A stretch of DNA of 64,000 nt from contig JALIZF010001074.1 in NCBI GenBank assembly GCA_029948255.1, positions 1-64,000 on the forward strand, in the 5' to 3' direction. Origin of the DNA: Telmatactis stephensoni (taxonomy: Eukaryota > Cnidaria > Anthozoa > Actiniaria > Isophelliidae). Shown here in pieces: positions 12,126 through 23,215 of this stretch; position 1 is the stretch's first letter; every line of letters begins with the position of its first letter. The notes beneath the pieces were generated by a model. It saw nothing but the letters and a program-made list of their open reading frames with translations. It searched no databases and had not been told where the DNA came from. Both the position numbers and the translations under genes were made by a program.

Positions 12126-12448
12126 TGAGAATGGAGACTGTTTTTGTGCCCACCTACAATTGGGTGTCATTTTTTGAATCATACTTTAAGAAAATGCCAG
12201 GAATTAGTAAGCTGTACCACTTTAGATTTTCAAAAGAGTATCAAGGAGTAGTTTTCTGTCAAAAGCTTATAGATTCTCCTGAAATAGAATTCCAGTTATT
12301 AAAAGACCTTTCTATCAAACCACCAAATTGGCTTCCTCAAAGGATTATTCCGAAAAGTCTTGATAAAGAGAGAAGACAGTATTTGCAAAAAGAGATAAGA
12401 GAGTTCTGTTGGCCTGGTACTGAAGATATGGTAGCTCCTGCACCATGA
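12126..12448 (+). pseudogene. C-terminal fragment of DUF7869-like TE protein
   Basis: From about 12133 to TGA 12446-12448 a plus-strand frame reads FVPTYNWVSFFESYFKKMPG, then YHFRFS...GVVFC, and ends QYLQKEIREFCWPG. This matches my recollection of the C-terminus of a large cnidarian family of TE-associated proteins with a DUF7869 RNase-H-like domain. The frame is open further upstream, but only as the antisense of the YqaJ exon. The N-terminal part of the family is present separately and inverted at 12980-13231. So this is a broken, rearranged copy. Confidence 0.5.
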
Positions 12449-12979
12449 CTCAAAGCAAGTACTGCAATTCCCTAATCAGTTATTTTTTTTATTGCCACTT
12501 AGAGGGAGGAACACAATGCTTATTGTAATTCATGTACAAGCAAAAATAGTTCATTAAAACTCCTTGATAATCTGAAACATCGGATATTTGCATTAATCTT
12601 TATTCTAAAATGCTCAATGGCGTGATAATTACGTCGCATCGAGCACTTTTTAAGGATAATTTTGCTTTCAATCAAGAAAAATTGGATAGGCTACAGGTAT
12701 TCTAATAAAGAATATATCTTGTAAAATCTTTAGATGTAAAGATTGTTTTATTCAATTAAATTGTTTAAATAAGAAAATTTTGTTTTCATTTGTGTATATT
12801 AAAAAGCTTTTTCAAGATCCAACCCCCTCTCCCCCGAACCCTTCCATACAGCACTCAAAAGTTTTTGAGCTTTACTCACAGAGAACTTGCCAACTTACCA
12901 AATGACATTATTATTTTTGTTTTTCCCTGCACAGTTATCTGCATGAATCTGAACATCAGTCTCCCCTACCTTGTGTGAT
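12449..12979. other. No gene seen
   Basis: AT-rich spacer between the two inverted DUF7869-like fragments. No domain or repeat structure recognised. Confidence 0.4.
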
Positions 12980-13200
12980 TTAAAAATCATGAACATAGCT
13001 AATAACTGTGTTGGCCCCTTTACCTGTGTCTACTGCCTCATCAATTAGATAATTAACTTGTCTAGGTATTCCCTCACAACATATACTGAACACGCCACAT
13101 TTCTGTGGAGTTTTAAAAATTTGCCCAGGCTGTTGTGGATTAGAGGGAATATGAACCTGTTGGGCATAGTCGTATGAATAGTGTACAGTTCCTTGAAAAG
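12980..13200 (-). pseudogene. DUF7869-like TE protein, central exon fragment (inverted)
   Basis: The minus strand encodes GTVHYSYDYAQQVHIPSNP, then QQPGQIFKTPQKCGVFSICC and NYLIDEAVDTGKGAN, the conserved start of the DUF7869-like domain as I remember it. The frame ends SYVHDF at 12980, just where the family would continue into its catalytic-like core. The C-terminal fragment of the same family lies 530 bp away on the opposite strand, so either an inversion has split one gene or two copies decayed side by side. Residues before GTVHYS (13200-13231) are probably intronic. Confidence 0.5.
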
Positions 13201-13231
13201 AAAATAATGGGAAAAAATAAAGGTCTTTCAT

Positions 13232-13690
13232 TCCTTTTAGTAGAAATAATTTTTCACAGGTTTAATGCAAGCGTTCTACTGAAATATTGTAATGTCTATA
13301 TCTTTGTCTTTATTTTAATATCATTATCATCATTTGCTTTATTTTACATGTACAGTCACACCAGAACTATTACTGTCAGGTTTGCTTCAATAATCGGAGA
13401 TTATCTAAATCAATTTATAATCAGCAAAATAGTCATAAAATACTAATAACAATTCCAATTCCGATTATAATTGCTTAACTTCACTTATCAATGCAATCAA
13501 CTCAGTTGTAAGATCAAAAGAGGGCAATCGCTAGGCAGTCAAGTGGTTATATATTAACTAAAGGATCAACTTTCAAGAACGGTAACGCTATGCTATATAA
13601 TACTGTTTATATTTCATTGTTTCATGCTTTCAACAAATATAATAATGTACAAGAACTATCTATGAAAAGTGAACTTCTTCAAGTTTTAAG
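13232..13690. other. No gene seen
   Basis: AT-rich; short chance frames only. Confidence 0.4.
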
Positions 13691-14352
13691 AGTTTACAAT
13701 ATTTATTGTAGTCGTGGTTTCCAAAGAGGTTGTAACTGATGAGATTACCTGTGCAAAAATAAATTGACCTGTGAGCAGGGTCTATCTGTGTTGTCGTCAC
13801 AATTTCAGGATCACATAAGGTATAATCTTTTTCTTTTTATATAAGGTATGATCTATTCCTTGAATGTCTGTTACCATTAGTTGTTGGTTGGATTTTTGGT
13901 ATGTGTAATGTACAAATGCCTCTGCCTCAAGTCTCTGTTCTGTTTCTTGTGGGACACAGATATCACCAGTGTTATTGATCCACTTTGTGAAAGTGCCTGG
14001 GATGATTTTTTCTACAGTCACAAATTCACTCTCCAAACTGGATAAATATACTTTGTGATAGTGAAATGTCTTTTGAAATTCCATTACGGGGGCCTCAAAT
14101 GCCATACTTTTGGCCAATTGTTCTGCAAGTGTATTTAACTGCACTGACTTCCTTGTATTGAACTCAATTGATTCAAATACATCTGAGATGGCCTCTTTCC
14201 TGCTGCTTGTATTTTTTCAACACATATTCCCCTTTCGGAAGCCCGGAAAGTGCCTTTGCTTTATATGCTAGCCTGAAAACCCCCTCTGCGAATGGTTGTA
14301 TAGTGACTGACATATTGACTTCCACAGGTTTAACCCTGACATTTCACACATG
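13690..14352 (-). pseudogene. Alpha-kinase (MHCK/eEF2K-type) catalytic domain, disrupted
   Basis: In the first frame on the minus strand, NVRVKPVEVN...GVFRLAYKAK and YVLKKYKQQE (14345-14195) give the N-lobe of an alpha-kinase. After a frame change near 14195 the domain continues AISDVFESIEFNTRKS to EAEAFVHYTYQKS and QLMVTDIQGI, where Q and D of DIQG are family hallmarks. At about 13848 a 27-base stretch is duplicated in tandem (GATCATACCTTAT / GATTATACCTTAT) and shifts the frame. Beyond it DPEIVTT and a candidate donor near 13745 are still recognisable. Atypical kinases of this family phosphorylate Ser/Thr in helical contexts and are multicopy in corals (recollection). Two frame lesions indicate a pseudogene. 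Confidence 0.65.
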
Positions 14353-14539
14353 ACCTGACTACGCTACCTACTGAAGACAATCCACCAATCAGCCAGAGAC
14401 CCCTTGCTCATATTCCATTAAGCATTATGCCTTTGCCTTGATGTCTTGTTAGACTGTGGTAGTGCTTGATTATCAGCTTAGTGACGTTATGTACAGCTGG
14501 TAAGATGATAGGGTGCTTCTCTTTGTCACTCAGGTTAGC

Positions 14540-16440
14540 ACGTCAAAGTCTTCCACCCACACACAGAGTTCCTGAGCTGTCTAGGAATGGATCAAGTTTG
14601 TAGAGAGAACTCTGTGACTTCATTGATGTTTTTCTTTGCAAGGAAAAACCTCTGCTACTAGCATCATCAGCTTCTAGGTTCAGCTTGGTGAGGGTAGCTA
14701 TCTCTTGTTTGAAGGCGTCAGCTTGTATGGCTCAAAGGATGATTATTTCCGCACTGGCAAGACTGCTCACCTCCAGGTTCTTCTGATTTCTTGGCTGCCT
14801 CTGCTCAGACACAGAGCTACAGCTCGCTTCACTCGGAATCAGTCTCCAAAGTACTCCAACCTCTCTTTTAGTGTTGCAAACCTTGGTTGCTGGTTAGTAC
14901 TAACGGTTGCCATGGTTACAGATTTCTTTACTTCCGAATTCCCTTCTGGCAGTTTGTTGCTTGCTTGCAACAGTTGACAGCTGTCTGGCCATTCGCTTTC
15001 AGGCTTCCACAAGAATTCTGGTCCAGTGATCCATCTTGACCCAGAAAGATCTTGAACTTTCAGTCCCCTTGACGCTTCATAACATAAACATGAAAGCGTC
15101 TGGCCTGGTTGTTAATATAGCCAAGTACGACTTTGCTGTCTGTCCAAAACTCTTCTTTGTTGTAGTTGTTGACTAACTCTCACAGAGCAGACAGCAGCAG
15201 TGAGCTCCAATCTTGGGATGGTGACGAGTTTTAGGGGTGCTACTCTCAATTTTCCCATTACTAAGAGGAAGTGGATTCTCTGATGCTAATCTGTCAGACA
15301 CAGATAACTGCATTGCCCATACCCCTTTATACTGGCATCAGAAAAATGATGAAGCTCAACACATACTACGGTACCAAAATCTTTAGGTTTGTAGCATCTA
15401 GGAATGTTTACAAACTTTACTTTCTTCAGATGATCTTTCCAAGTGGTCCATCTTGTCTCAATTTGTTCTGGCACAGGATCATCCCATCCAACGTTGTGTC
15501 AACACAATTCTTGAAGAATGGATTTCCCTTCGAGTAGAAATGGTGCTACAAATCCAAGAGGATCAAACATAGAGCTTACAGTCGAAGGTATGCCTCTTCT
15601 TGTACACAGTTTGTCTGGAAGAACAATATTAAATTGAAAACAGTCTGATTCTGTACACCGTTGAATTCCTAGGGCACGCTCTATTGGCAATGAATCAAGG
15701 TCCAAATCAATCTTCTTCACGGTGTCAACTCTGTCTTCTTCATTGATGCTTCTGATTACTTCCTTATCATTGGATACAAATGTATGCAGGTTGAAACCAC
15801 TGTTTTTACACATCTGCTTCACATCTTTGATAAGTTTTACTGCTTCTTCAGCAGAGGCCCGTAGATTTTAGACCATCATCTACGTAAAAGTCGTTTCTCA
15901 AGAAATTCGCTGATGCTGTGCGAATTTCTGTCTCGTAGTCATTTGCATGTGATACTCTACTGGATCACGGGTTGTATCCTTGACCCTTTAGATTCGAATC
16001 CCTTCTTCAAGTAACTAAGATGATGGAGAGCTGCGCCACGGTTGAAAGGCAGGTTACAATCATCCTTCAAAGGTAATGGCAGTTCCTAATGTCCCTCTTC
16101 GCATTGGCAAATTCCTTCGTTTACAATCGATAGAAACTTTCTGTCTTCCGTTGACGGGGCTGTTTGAGATTCACCCTTTTGCTCTCCAAACTCAATTTCA
16201 AAAATTTGTTTGATTGCAGACAGGTTAATGATTTCCTTCGTTTGAGTATCAAGAATAAAGCTCAAACTGTCCTTTGTGTCTGGAACAATTTCTTGAGTGA
16301 CGATGTGATGAGAAATGCTTGTTGGATCATTTAATTCTTGTATAGAAGCTGTAGTGTTTACTGGGCCAACTATGCACCAGCCTTGCAGGGTTTTTACTGC
16401 ATAGGGATCATCGCTCTTACCAAGGATCACATCTTTAGGC
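14540..16440 (-). pseudogene. BEL/Pao LTR-retrotransposon pol fragment
   Basis: Read on the minus strand from 16440 to 14540, successive open blocks give the pol order of a BEL/Pao element: a protease-RT linker (TLQGWCIVGPVN, 16430-16086), RT thumb/connection (LPIERALGIQ, RRGIPSTVSSMFDPLGFVAP, 15822-15499), RNase-H-like start (HHFSDASIKGYGQCSYL, 15474-15286), FWTDSKVVLGYINNQARRFH (about 15160-15080) and FLWKPESEWP (about 15015). Frames change several times and stops occur, and no LTRs, gag or integrase are visible. This is an old, internally broken copy. Confidence 0.75.
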
Positions 16441-17594
16441 TTTAAGGCTTTTGGGCAATTACACCCAAGCAGTAGACCAACTTCAATGTTCTCATCATAC
16501 TCGGCTATCTTGTGCTTTATCTTCTGTAGATGTGGCCACTGTTCAGTGTTCAGTTCAGTTAAAGTGACATTGGCTTATCGGAGATATTTTACTGTAGCGG
16601 AATTGTATTTTAACTGGCCACGCCAACTGGGATCAGTCTAGGAATAACTAGTCGGAAATCGTGACAATTAAAACGGTTTATTCAGAAGACTTGATCGGTG
16701 TTGAGATGGACGTGATGAACTACAATTACAATTTAAGCAGAAACTCTAATCAATTTACAACTTCTTAATAACATGTCATAAAATAGCAATCATGTGCCTT
16801 CGCGGGCAATACTACATACATTCAATACACATCATAAACTTTCATGAATACAGATAATATGATGATAGATGTGTAATTCTAAAATCATGCAATAGATTGC
16901 AAGTAATGATAATCATATATATTTAAACTTGAACTGAGAGCCAAAATGTTCTTAAACCTAAGTGGGCGTTCACTACACAAAACAACCTCGCAGGTCCTTT
17001 CATAATCTTAACATAATCAAAGGTCAATGATTCCAAATACATTAAATAGCCCACACTAACCACAAGAATTACTGGGTTTATAAAACAATAAAAGGGCTAC
17101 TTACATATCTGTCCCACTTTTACCAAGACCAAATTACACAGACACAATGACAGACACAATGAACTCCAAACAAAACTCTCTTGAACTAACTAAAGTGGTG
17201 CTAACTCGTGTTCTTATATGCGCATGGGGACACTAAAGTATACTATTACTAAGTACATAAAGGTACATAAACATCCTGTAACTAAGATGCTAGCTAAATC
17301 TAATCTTAGAATCAGCAATCTTTAACAAACAATAAAAAATGATTTGCATATCCTTTACAGGCAGCAAGTGAGGATATTGTTCAACAGGTAATCGTATCAT
17401 GGTGAAATTTCAGAATTATGGGGAGTCAACCAAAAAAAAGTAATTGTGGATTTTATGACATATTCGTCTTTGACGACGCAATTCGCAATTTTGTAGGCAA
17501 ATTGTCTTTCTAGAATTAGATGACTATTTTGTAATAGATTTTGTTGTTTGTTGAGTTTTTAATGTCCAGTAGGCCCTAAATAGAAAAAGCTTTT
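16441..17594. other. No gene seen
   Basis: Over 1.1 kb lying upstream (5' side) of the Pao fragment. I searched for LTR-like ends and found none convincing, and there are no domains. Confidence 0.4.
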
Positions 17595-18593
17595 GTGCTA
17601 CGCCCAAATAATTCACTGTCAACGAACAGAGTTCTAATAATTTTTTTCTCTTCACTAGAAAGCAAGAAACCGTTGTGCAACCCAGCTTCTGAAGATGAAG
17701 ATGATCAGCCACTTCTCTTGTCACGAAGTGGCCATGCTGAAAGACTACATATAACGAGAACCTTGCACAGAGAATGAGTTACTATGAAAGAGCAACAAGT
17801 CTCACAAAGAAGTGCAAGCCAAAGCACCACGGCAACACAGGCAAACTGTTTGGAATTGGAAATGAAGCTTGAAGTCGGAAGGAAAAACTTAGAGGCAAAA
17901 TTTAGAGGCAAAACTCCAGGCTGAAATATTGTCAAAAAGAAAACTCTAGACTGACCTTAAAGCAAAGATTGAAGGAACTGGATGCCAAGGAATGAGATTT
18001 CAAAAAGATAAAAGAGGGAAAAAAATGAACTAGAGAGAACCCAACAGAGTGTTCAAGGAATGTCAGTTTTTGTTTGATGATACCTTTGACAGTTACGACA
18101 TGCAGCCAGCAACATGCTGCACACAGAAACTTGATGACATGCATGCCAGTTTAATGAGTTTGCTAGAAACTTCTATTTCCTCTTTTGGAGAAATTGAATG
18201 TCAGTTAAGACACCTAAACTACAGGCTAACAGGACTGGAAGGCGGACTACTTGGTTATGGTAACACGCCACCAACAAGCACTGTACCAATTCCTACAGCA
18301 CAAGGACCGGAACAGTGCCATACTGACACGTTGCTGACCGATCTTATCCCTCCCCCTCTTCTAGGCGCACATCTACTGCAAGTAGTACTTCCATTTCACC
18401 TCGTTTGTATCATCTCCCTGAAAAGGATGCCAAGATTTTACAGACTGTGAAAGGAAGCAGTGTTTACCAAGAAGGAAATGGTCGCAAACTTAGAGCGAAA
18501 AAAGTGAGGAATGCCATCACCGCCAAATGTAGGGAGGTCAGGTTCCAAAGCAAAGGGAGCACAAAGAATAAAGCAGATGATGACAACTTATGA
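17595..18593 (+). pseudogene. Degenerate coding remnant, unrecognised
   Basis: Protein-like composition appears in successive frames on the plus strand: 17660-17776 (ESKKPLCNPASEDEDDQ), 18049-18400 (LDDMHASLMSLLETS, GEIECQLRHLNYRLTGLEGG, a likely short helix or coiled coil) and, after a frame change near 18400, YHLPEKDAKILQTVKGSSVY to a basic C-terminus ending at 18593. Stops occur between the pieces. I do not recognise the family; the pattern of linked but frame-shifted pieces suggests a decayed gene or TE ORF. Confidence 0.3.
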
Positions 18594-18721
18594 TAATCTT
18601 TAATCATTTTTAATGACTGCAACATCAAACTGATTTTTTAGTGAAAATATATCAAAATGGGATTTTTGCACACCTTGCATGACATCACCATGACATTGTA
18701 AAATTTAGTCCAACAAAAACA

Positions 18722-19045
18722 AAAGTATAGTGTTTTAAAACTATAAGAGCACACCAAAATTAGTGAAAGTTGAAATTTTGAAGTAGTTTTGATGAATAGA
18801 GCCAAAGTTATGAGCAGCCAAACGTTAGTTTATTTTTAACATTCAGTGGTGGGCAACGGCTTGAACGAACCACTGAACGTTCAGTGGTGGGCAACGGCTT
18901 GAACGAACCACTGAACGTTTCTATAGAAATGAAGCAAACTTTGGTTGCCCATTAAACTTTGGTTCTATTCATCAAAACTACCTCAAGATTTCAACTTTTA
19001 CTAATTTTGGTGTGCTCTTATGGTTTTAAAATGCTACATTTTTAA
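18722..19045. repeat. Fold-back element (about 90-bp arms) around a duplicated palindrome
   Basis: The left arm, 18722-18812, contains AGAGCACACCAAAATTAGTG and GATGAATAGAGCCAAAG. It recurs inverted at 18953-19045, which contains CTTTGGTTCTATTCATC and CACCAAAAT as its complement. The centre, 18842-18920, is a 39-bp unit present twice in tandem. Each unit starts GTTCAGTGGT and ends ACCACTGAAC, so it is itself a hairpin. Confidence 0.75.
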
Positions 19046-21065
19046 AGCCAGTAACACACTATGCCATCACCTTCATGCGTGCGTGCGTGCGCAATTCAGA
19101 AATCTCCGAAGTAGAGCCGAAATGTCAAGCTGAAAGATATGCGAAGTTCGTGCGTCCGTCCGAGGGTGTTGAAGTCGATTATTAATAATCAAAATAGGCT
19201 CTGTGGTTATAAAATATATCTCCTCAGACCAAATCGTTCAGTGTAGTTGATAAATATATCTGTAAGGGAAACGTTTGATCAATTTTTGATAAACATAGTA
19301 TTGACGAAGCCGTTCGGAATGAAATAGGAAACTTAAGCACGGCTTAAGCACGGAAACATGGGGTGATATTTTAGTGTAGATTTGGCTTTGTGTTTCTTTA
19401 CTTGATTTAATCAGGCAGAGCTTTAATTGATTGTTGCGAGTTTTAGAAAGATATGTTTGATTGAAATTTTGTTTTCCAATTGCGTTTACAATGTGCATTT
19501 AGTCATTAGAGATGCGAAGGTAAGTTAAACGTCATTTATATTTCTCAATGGTTCTGTTACATTTTATTTATTACTTCAGTTTTCATGTTGGTTATGTACA
19601 AGTTTAGGGCAGTAAAAGTCGTGTCTAAAGGTCGAAGGCTTTCGATTTGTAATCAACAAATCTTTGTTTGCACGTCACGGCATAGGTGCCAAAAATTTGA
19701 ATTAAAATTATATTTCTCATCCAATCGATTTTAACTAGTAAATGTACAAAATTTTATTTCTTGTCCAATTGATTTTATTCTAAAATATGGTTTAGAAAAA
19801 TGTGTTTGGAGATTTTTGAGCCGAAAGCGAAATAATTTGATGCACCAGATGTTTTATTCGGCAAGAGTTGTTATGTCACATAACTCTAACTGTAGCGTAT
19901 TGCTCCACAACACACCAACATTTCACACCGCTTCAGAACCGTGAATAATATAGAAGTGTTTTCACGTAAAATACGAATGTAAAGTCTGTAACTATAGAGA
20001 ATTTTCTTTATTTGATGTAATGAGGCACAGCTTTAATTGATTCTTGTGAGACTTTGGAAAGACTTGGCTACTCGCCACCATTGACATTTTAATACTAAAA
20101 ATTCCAAACGTCGTCTTGTTTTTGAACTCATAAAATTCAAGATTATCTTGAGGTGTGGTTTATTGATGATTTGGTTGAGGCAATTTTGCAACAGAACTTA
20201 CATGTTTGATCGAAATTTCATTTTCCAGCTTGTTTACAATACCCTGGTCCCAGAGGTTTTTTTCTTTTTTTTCGTATTTCTTTAAATATATACAAAGAAC
20301 AAAAAGAAGAAAAATACAAAAGAAAAAAAAAAAGAAAAAAAATTATAAAAAATACAAAAGAAAGCCTCTGGATTAAGGGTATGTTTACAATGTACATTTA
20401 CTAGTTAAAGATGCGAAGGCAGGTTGAACATAATTTATATTTCTCAATGGTTCTGTTACATTTTATATAGTACTTCAGTTTTTCATTGTGCTTATGTCAA
20501 AATTTAAATAAACTTACCAAGGGTACTAGGACAAAGTCGGTGTGTGTGTATGCTCTAGTCGAAGTAAACCCGTAGCTCCATCAACAACCAGGGACAGGCC
20601 TTGAAATGTGTCTATATCTATATTTGGATTTGAGGCCAGTAACCACATGGCCTCATAGAGGTCTCTTTTTCTTTTTGATGTGGATTTTTAATCAAAATTT
20701 CGTATCAAAACCGCATTTTGGGTACGGTGTTATTTTCAGAGAATATGGTGTTTGTTTAGCAACTCGTAAAACACTTGTGGTTACTAACTTTATAAGTCAG
20801 TAACGCACTATGTCATCACCTGAATTCACAGACAAGACAGCGTTTGGCATTTCATTTACTAAATGATGGCACAAAATCAAGTAGAATTCTCATCAAACTA
20901 AAATATATAGTTTTAATCTTTCTAAAACCCGCAACAAAGAAATAAAGAATAGGAACATAGTCTTTCTACATTACCTTAATGCCTTGAAGCGACATAACAA
21001 ACGCAAAGCCAAATCTACACTAAAATATTGCCCCATGTTTCCGTGCTTAAGTTTCCTATTTCAGA
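19046..21065. repeat. Mosaic of inverted and direct repeats, non-coding
   Basis: An arm at 19320-19470 (GAAATAGGAAACTTAAGCAC...) is repeated inverted at about 20910-21065 (...GTGCTTAAGTTTCCTATTTC). Between them, 19490-19590 (GATGCGAAGG...CTCAATGGTTCTGTTACATT) recurs directly at 20390-20490, and CAGCTTTAATTGATT-type blocks recur at 19418 and 20030. A small A/T-rich hairpin with CCAGAGG/CCTCTGG ends lies at about 20250-20372. CAGTAAC(A/G)CACTATG recurs at 19049 and 20794. A 2-kb non-autonomous element with internal duplication is likely. No ORF of note. Confidence 0.65.
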
Positions 21066-21329
21066 GAATTCGGTTGACATGAGTCACATGAGTCTATGAG
21101 TCATGAGTCATGAGTCTATGAGCCCTGAGTTAAGTTATGAGTCAGGTCAGCGGTTGTCGAAATTCAAAATGGCGACTTATCAAAACACGAATAGTCAATC
21201 ACTTTATTTCATCAAAGTACTATGAATTCGGCGTTTTGCTACGCAACAATGTTTGTTTCTGGATTCCATTTTAATATTAAAAGACGTTCAGAGGTTGGAA
21301 TTATTCAAAGGACGCTAGTTACTACGAAA

Positions 21330-21390
21330 TGAGTTGGAAAAGATCGGCGACTGTCGTCGACTCCATTAATACGTTTGTACAAGAGGAAAT
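21330..21390 (+). other. Possible small first exon on plus strand inside the MULE
   Basis: ATG at 21330 opens MSWKRSATVVDSINTFVQEE and meets GTAAGC at 21391, a good splice donor. It lies just inside the left end of the MULE, facing the transposase. No continuation was found, so this is speculative. Confidence 0.2.
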
Positions 21391-22854
21391 GTAAGCTCAA
21401 GTACGTCTTTATAATTTCATTGGTTTGAATGTTGCGTAGAACCTGCGAAACCTAAACTGGTACCATTAAAGAGAAAGCATGCGAAGAAACAAAGGAAATC
21501 AGTACTGTTAATGGCTTAGATGGGGTCTTTCCCTTTGCATCGTAATGTGTTATCTTGGTTAAAGTTTTGCAGGTTTGTAACATAACTTCTGCTCTATTGA
21601 ATACCCACAGAAGGAGCCTTTATGGGTGATTATGCCACTAAAGTGTGAAACAGTACTAACTAAATAGTGCAAAATAGTAATTAAACTAAAGAAAACAAAG
21701 GAATTTGCATAATTTTGCAAAAGTTGGATTTAGTACTATTTCATACTTGAAATGTGATCACTCTAATAATTTATAATAATAATAATAATAATATTTATAT
21801 ATTATTATATTGTATATATTAATATTATTGGTTAAACTAAAATAATCACTGAGATTGTAGCATAGTTCAACTCATTCCATCCATTGAACAAATTCCATTT
21901 TAAAATGTCATGATTTATGTTCAGAAAGTCCTTTTCCAGTCTTTTCATGCAAGAATCAGATGCTGAGATGACTAGAAAAATATCTGATTTAATGAAATAT
22001 GAAAATCATATTATATATACATATCTAAAGTAGTGCTGTAACACTGAAAAATTTCAACATTGTGATGTTTTTGACAGATATGTTAATGTCTCCATATCAC
22101 ATTTTGTTACAGCATAAAAATCTATTTAAACAAAAAACTACCATTGTCATTATTTAAAAATCTATTAAAACAAATACAGACAATTGAATAAAAAAAGAAA
22201 CAGTTCTAAATTAAAAAATATGTTTTCATGAAGACAGGCTAGTGGTGCAGGGTACCATGGTTACTGGTGTCTAGCAATAAGTTTGGAAATATAATATTGT
22301 CCAAAACAATGCAATTGCCATGCAATAACAACAAATTGAAATACCTACTGTTTACCATCAAAATTATTTTGTTTGTGATTGGTTTGAAAAGCCAACCATT
22401 ATCCCAAGAGTGATAACGTTTCCCAAAAAGGTTGTATAAACAATAAAAAATGGAATAAACTTTTACAATATTTTTAAATTCATTCCAGGAAATATGTACA
22501 TTTACAGTAGTTTATTTGTTTTATATTAATTTGCAGCTTTTTTGACAAAAGCCACAGGGCCTACCCTGTTCTTCTATCCATATTGTGATATCGTCAATGG
22601 TGTCAAGACAATAAAAGCATATTTGAGTTAGTGATGTTACCAGATAGCTACAAGAGCTAGACAAATTAAAGTACACTACACAGCTGCAATTTTGATAATA
22701 TTGATTTATTAATTTTGAAGTTAGTCAATTGGACATAATGCAAATGTTTAGTGTGCATTCTGTAAATCCATAATACTAAATTGCACAAATTATACTAAAT
22801 GCACTCTACTCATTTGTAAATCTAATCTAAGATTGAAAAACCCAAATCTGTTTC
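21391..22854. other. No gene seen; ATT-rich tract
   Basis: Interior of the MULE downstream of its transposase gene. It has an AATAAT/TATTAT tract at about 21767-21835 and nothing else recognised. Confidence 0.45.
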
Positions 22855-23215
22855 ATCAATTCATCAATGCAGCACACTTCGGCTTTGTGCCAATAACAAT
22901 AACAATATAACAATAAGAGTTTCTTTAAATTTGTAATCAAACAATCTAATCAAACAGTCTGAAAATCAACAGCAAAAATAGGCATTACGACCATAGGAAT
23001 GGCAGCCCAAAGTTGTTGAGAACAATTTAAAGTCATATTAAAGTTCATCAATTCATCAATGCAGCACACTTCGCCTTTGTGCCAATAACAATAACAATAT
23101 AACAATAAGAGTTTCTTTAAATTTGTAATCAAACAGTCTGAAAATCAACATCACAAAGAGGCATTATGACCATAGGAATGGTAGCCCAAGGTTGCTTAGA
23201 ACTTCAAAGTCTTTA
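22855..23215. repeat. Tandem duplication of the transposase 3' end (about 190-bp unit)
   Basis: The segment 23045-23215, covering the last codons of the transposase gene, its stop and 3' flank, is repeated at about 22855-23028 with roughly 90% identity by eye. The duplicated copy still encodes the terminal LPFL-type residues (CCCAAAGTTG / CCCAAGGTTG). The blocks AATGCAGCACACTTCG and CAATAACAATAACAATATAA are shared. Confidence 0.8.

Noticed and set aside
16560..17400. LTR of the BEL/Pao fragment
   Set aside because: No paired copy on the other side of pol, and no TG...CA bounded repeat could be found.
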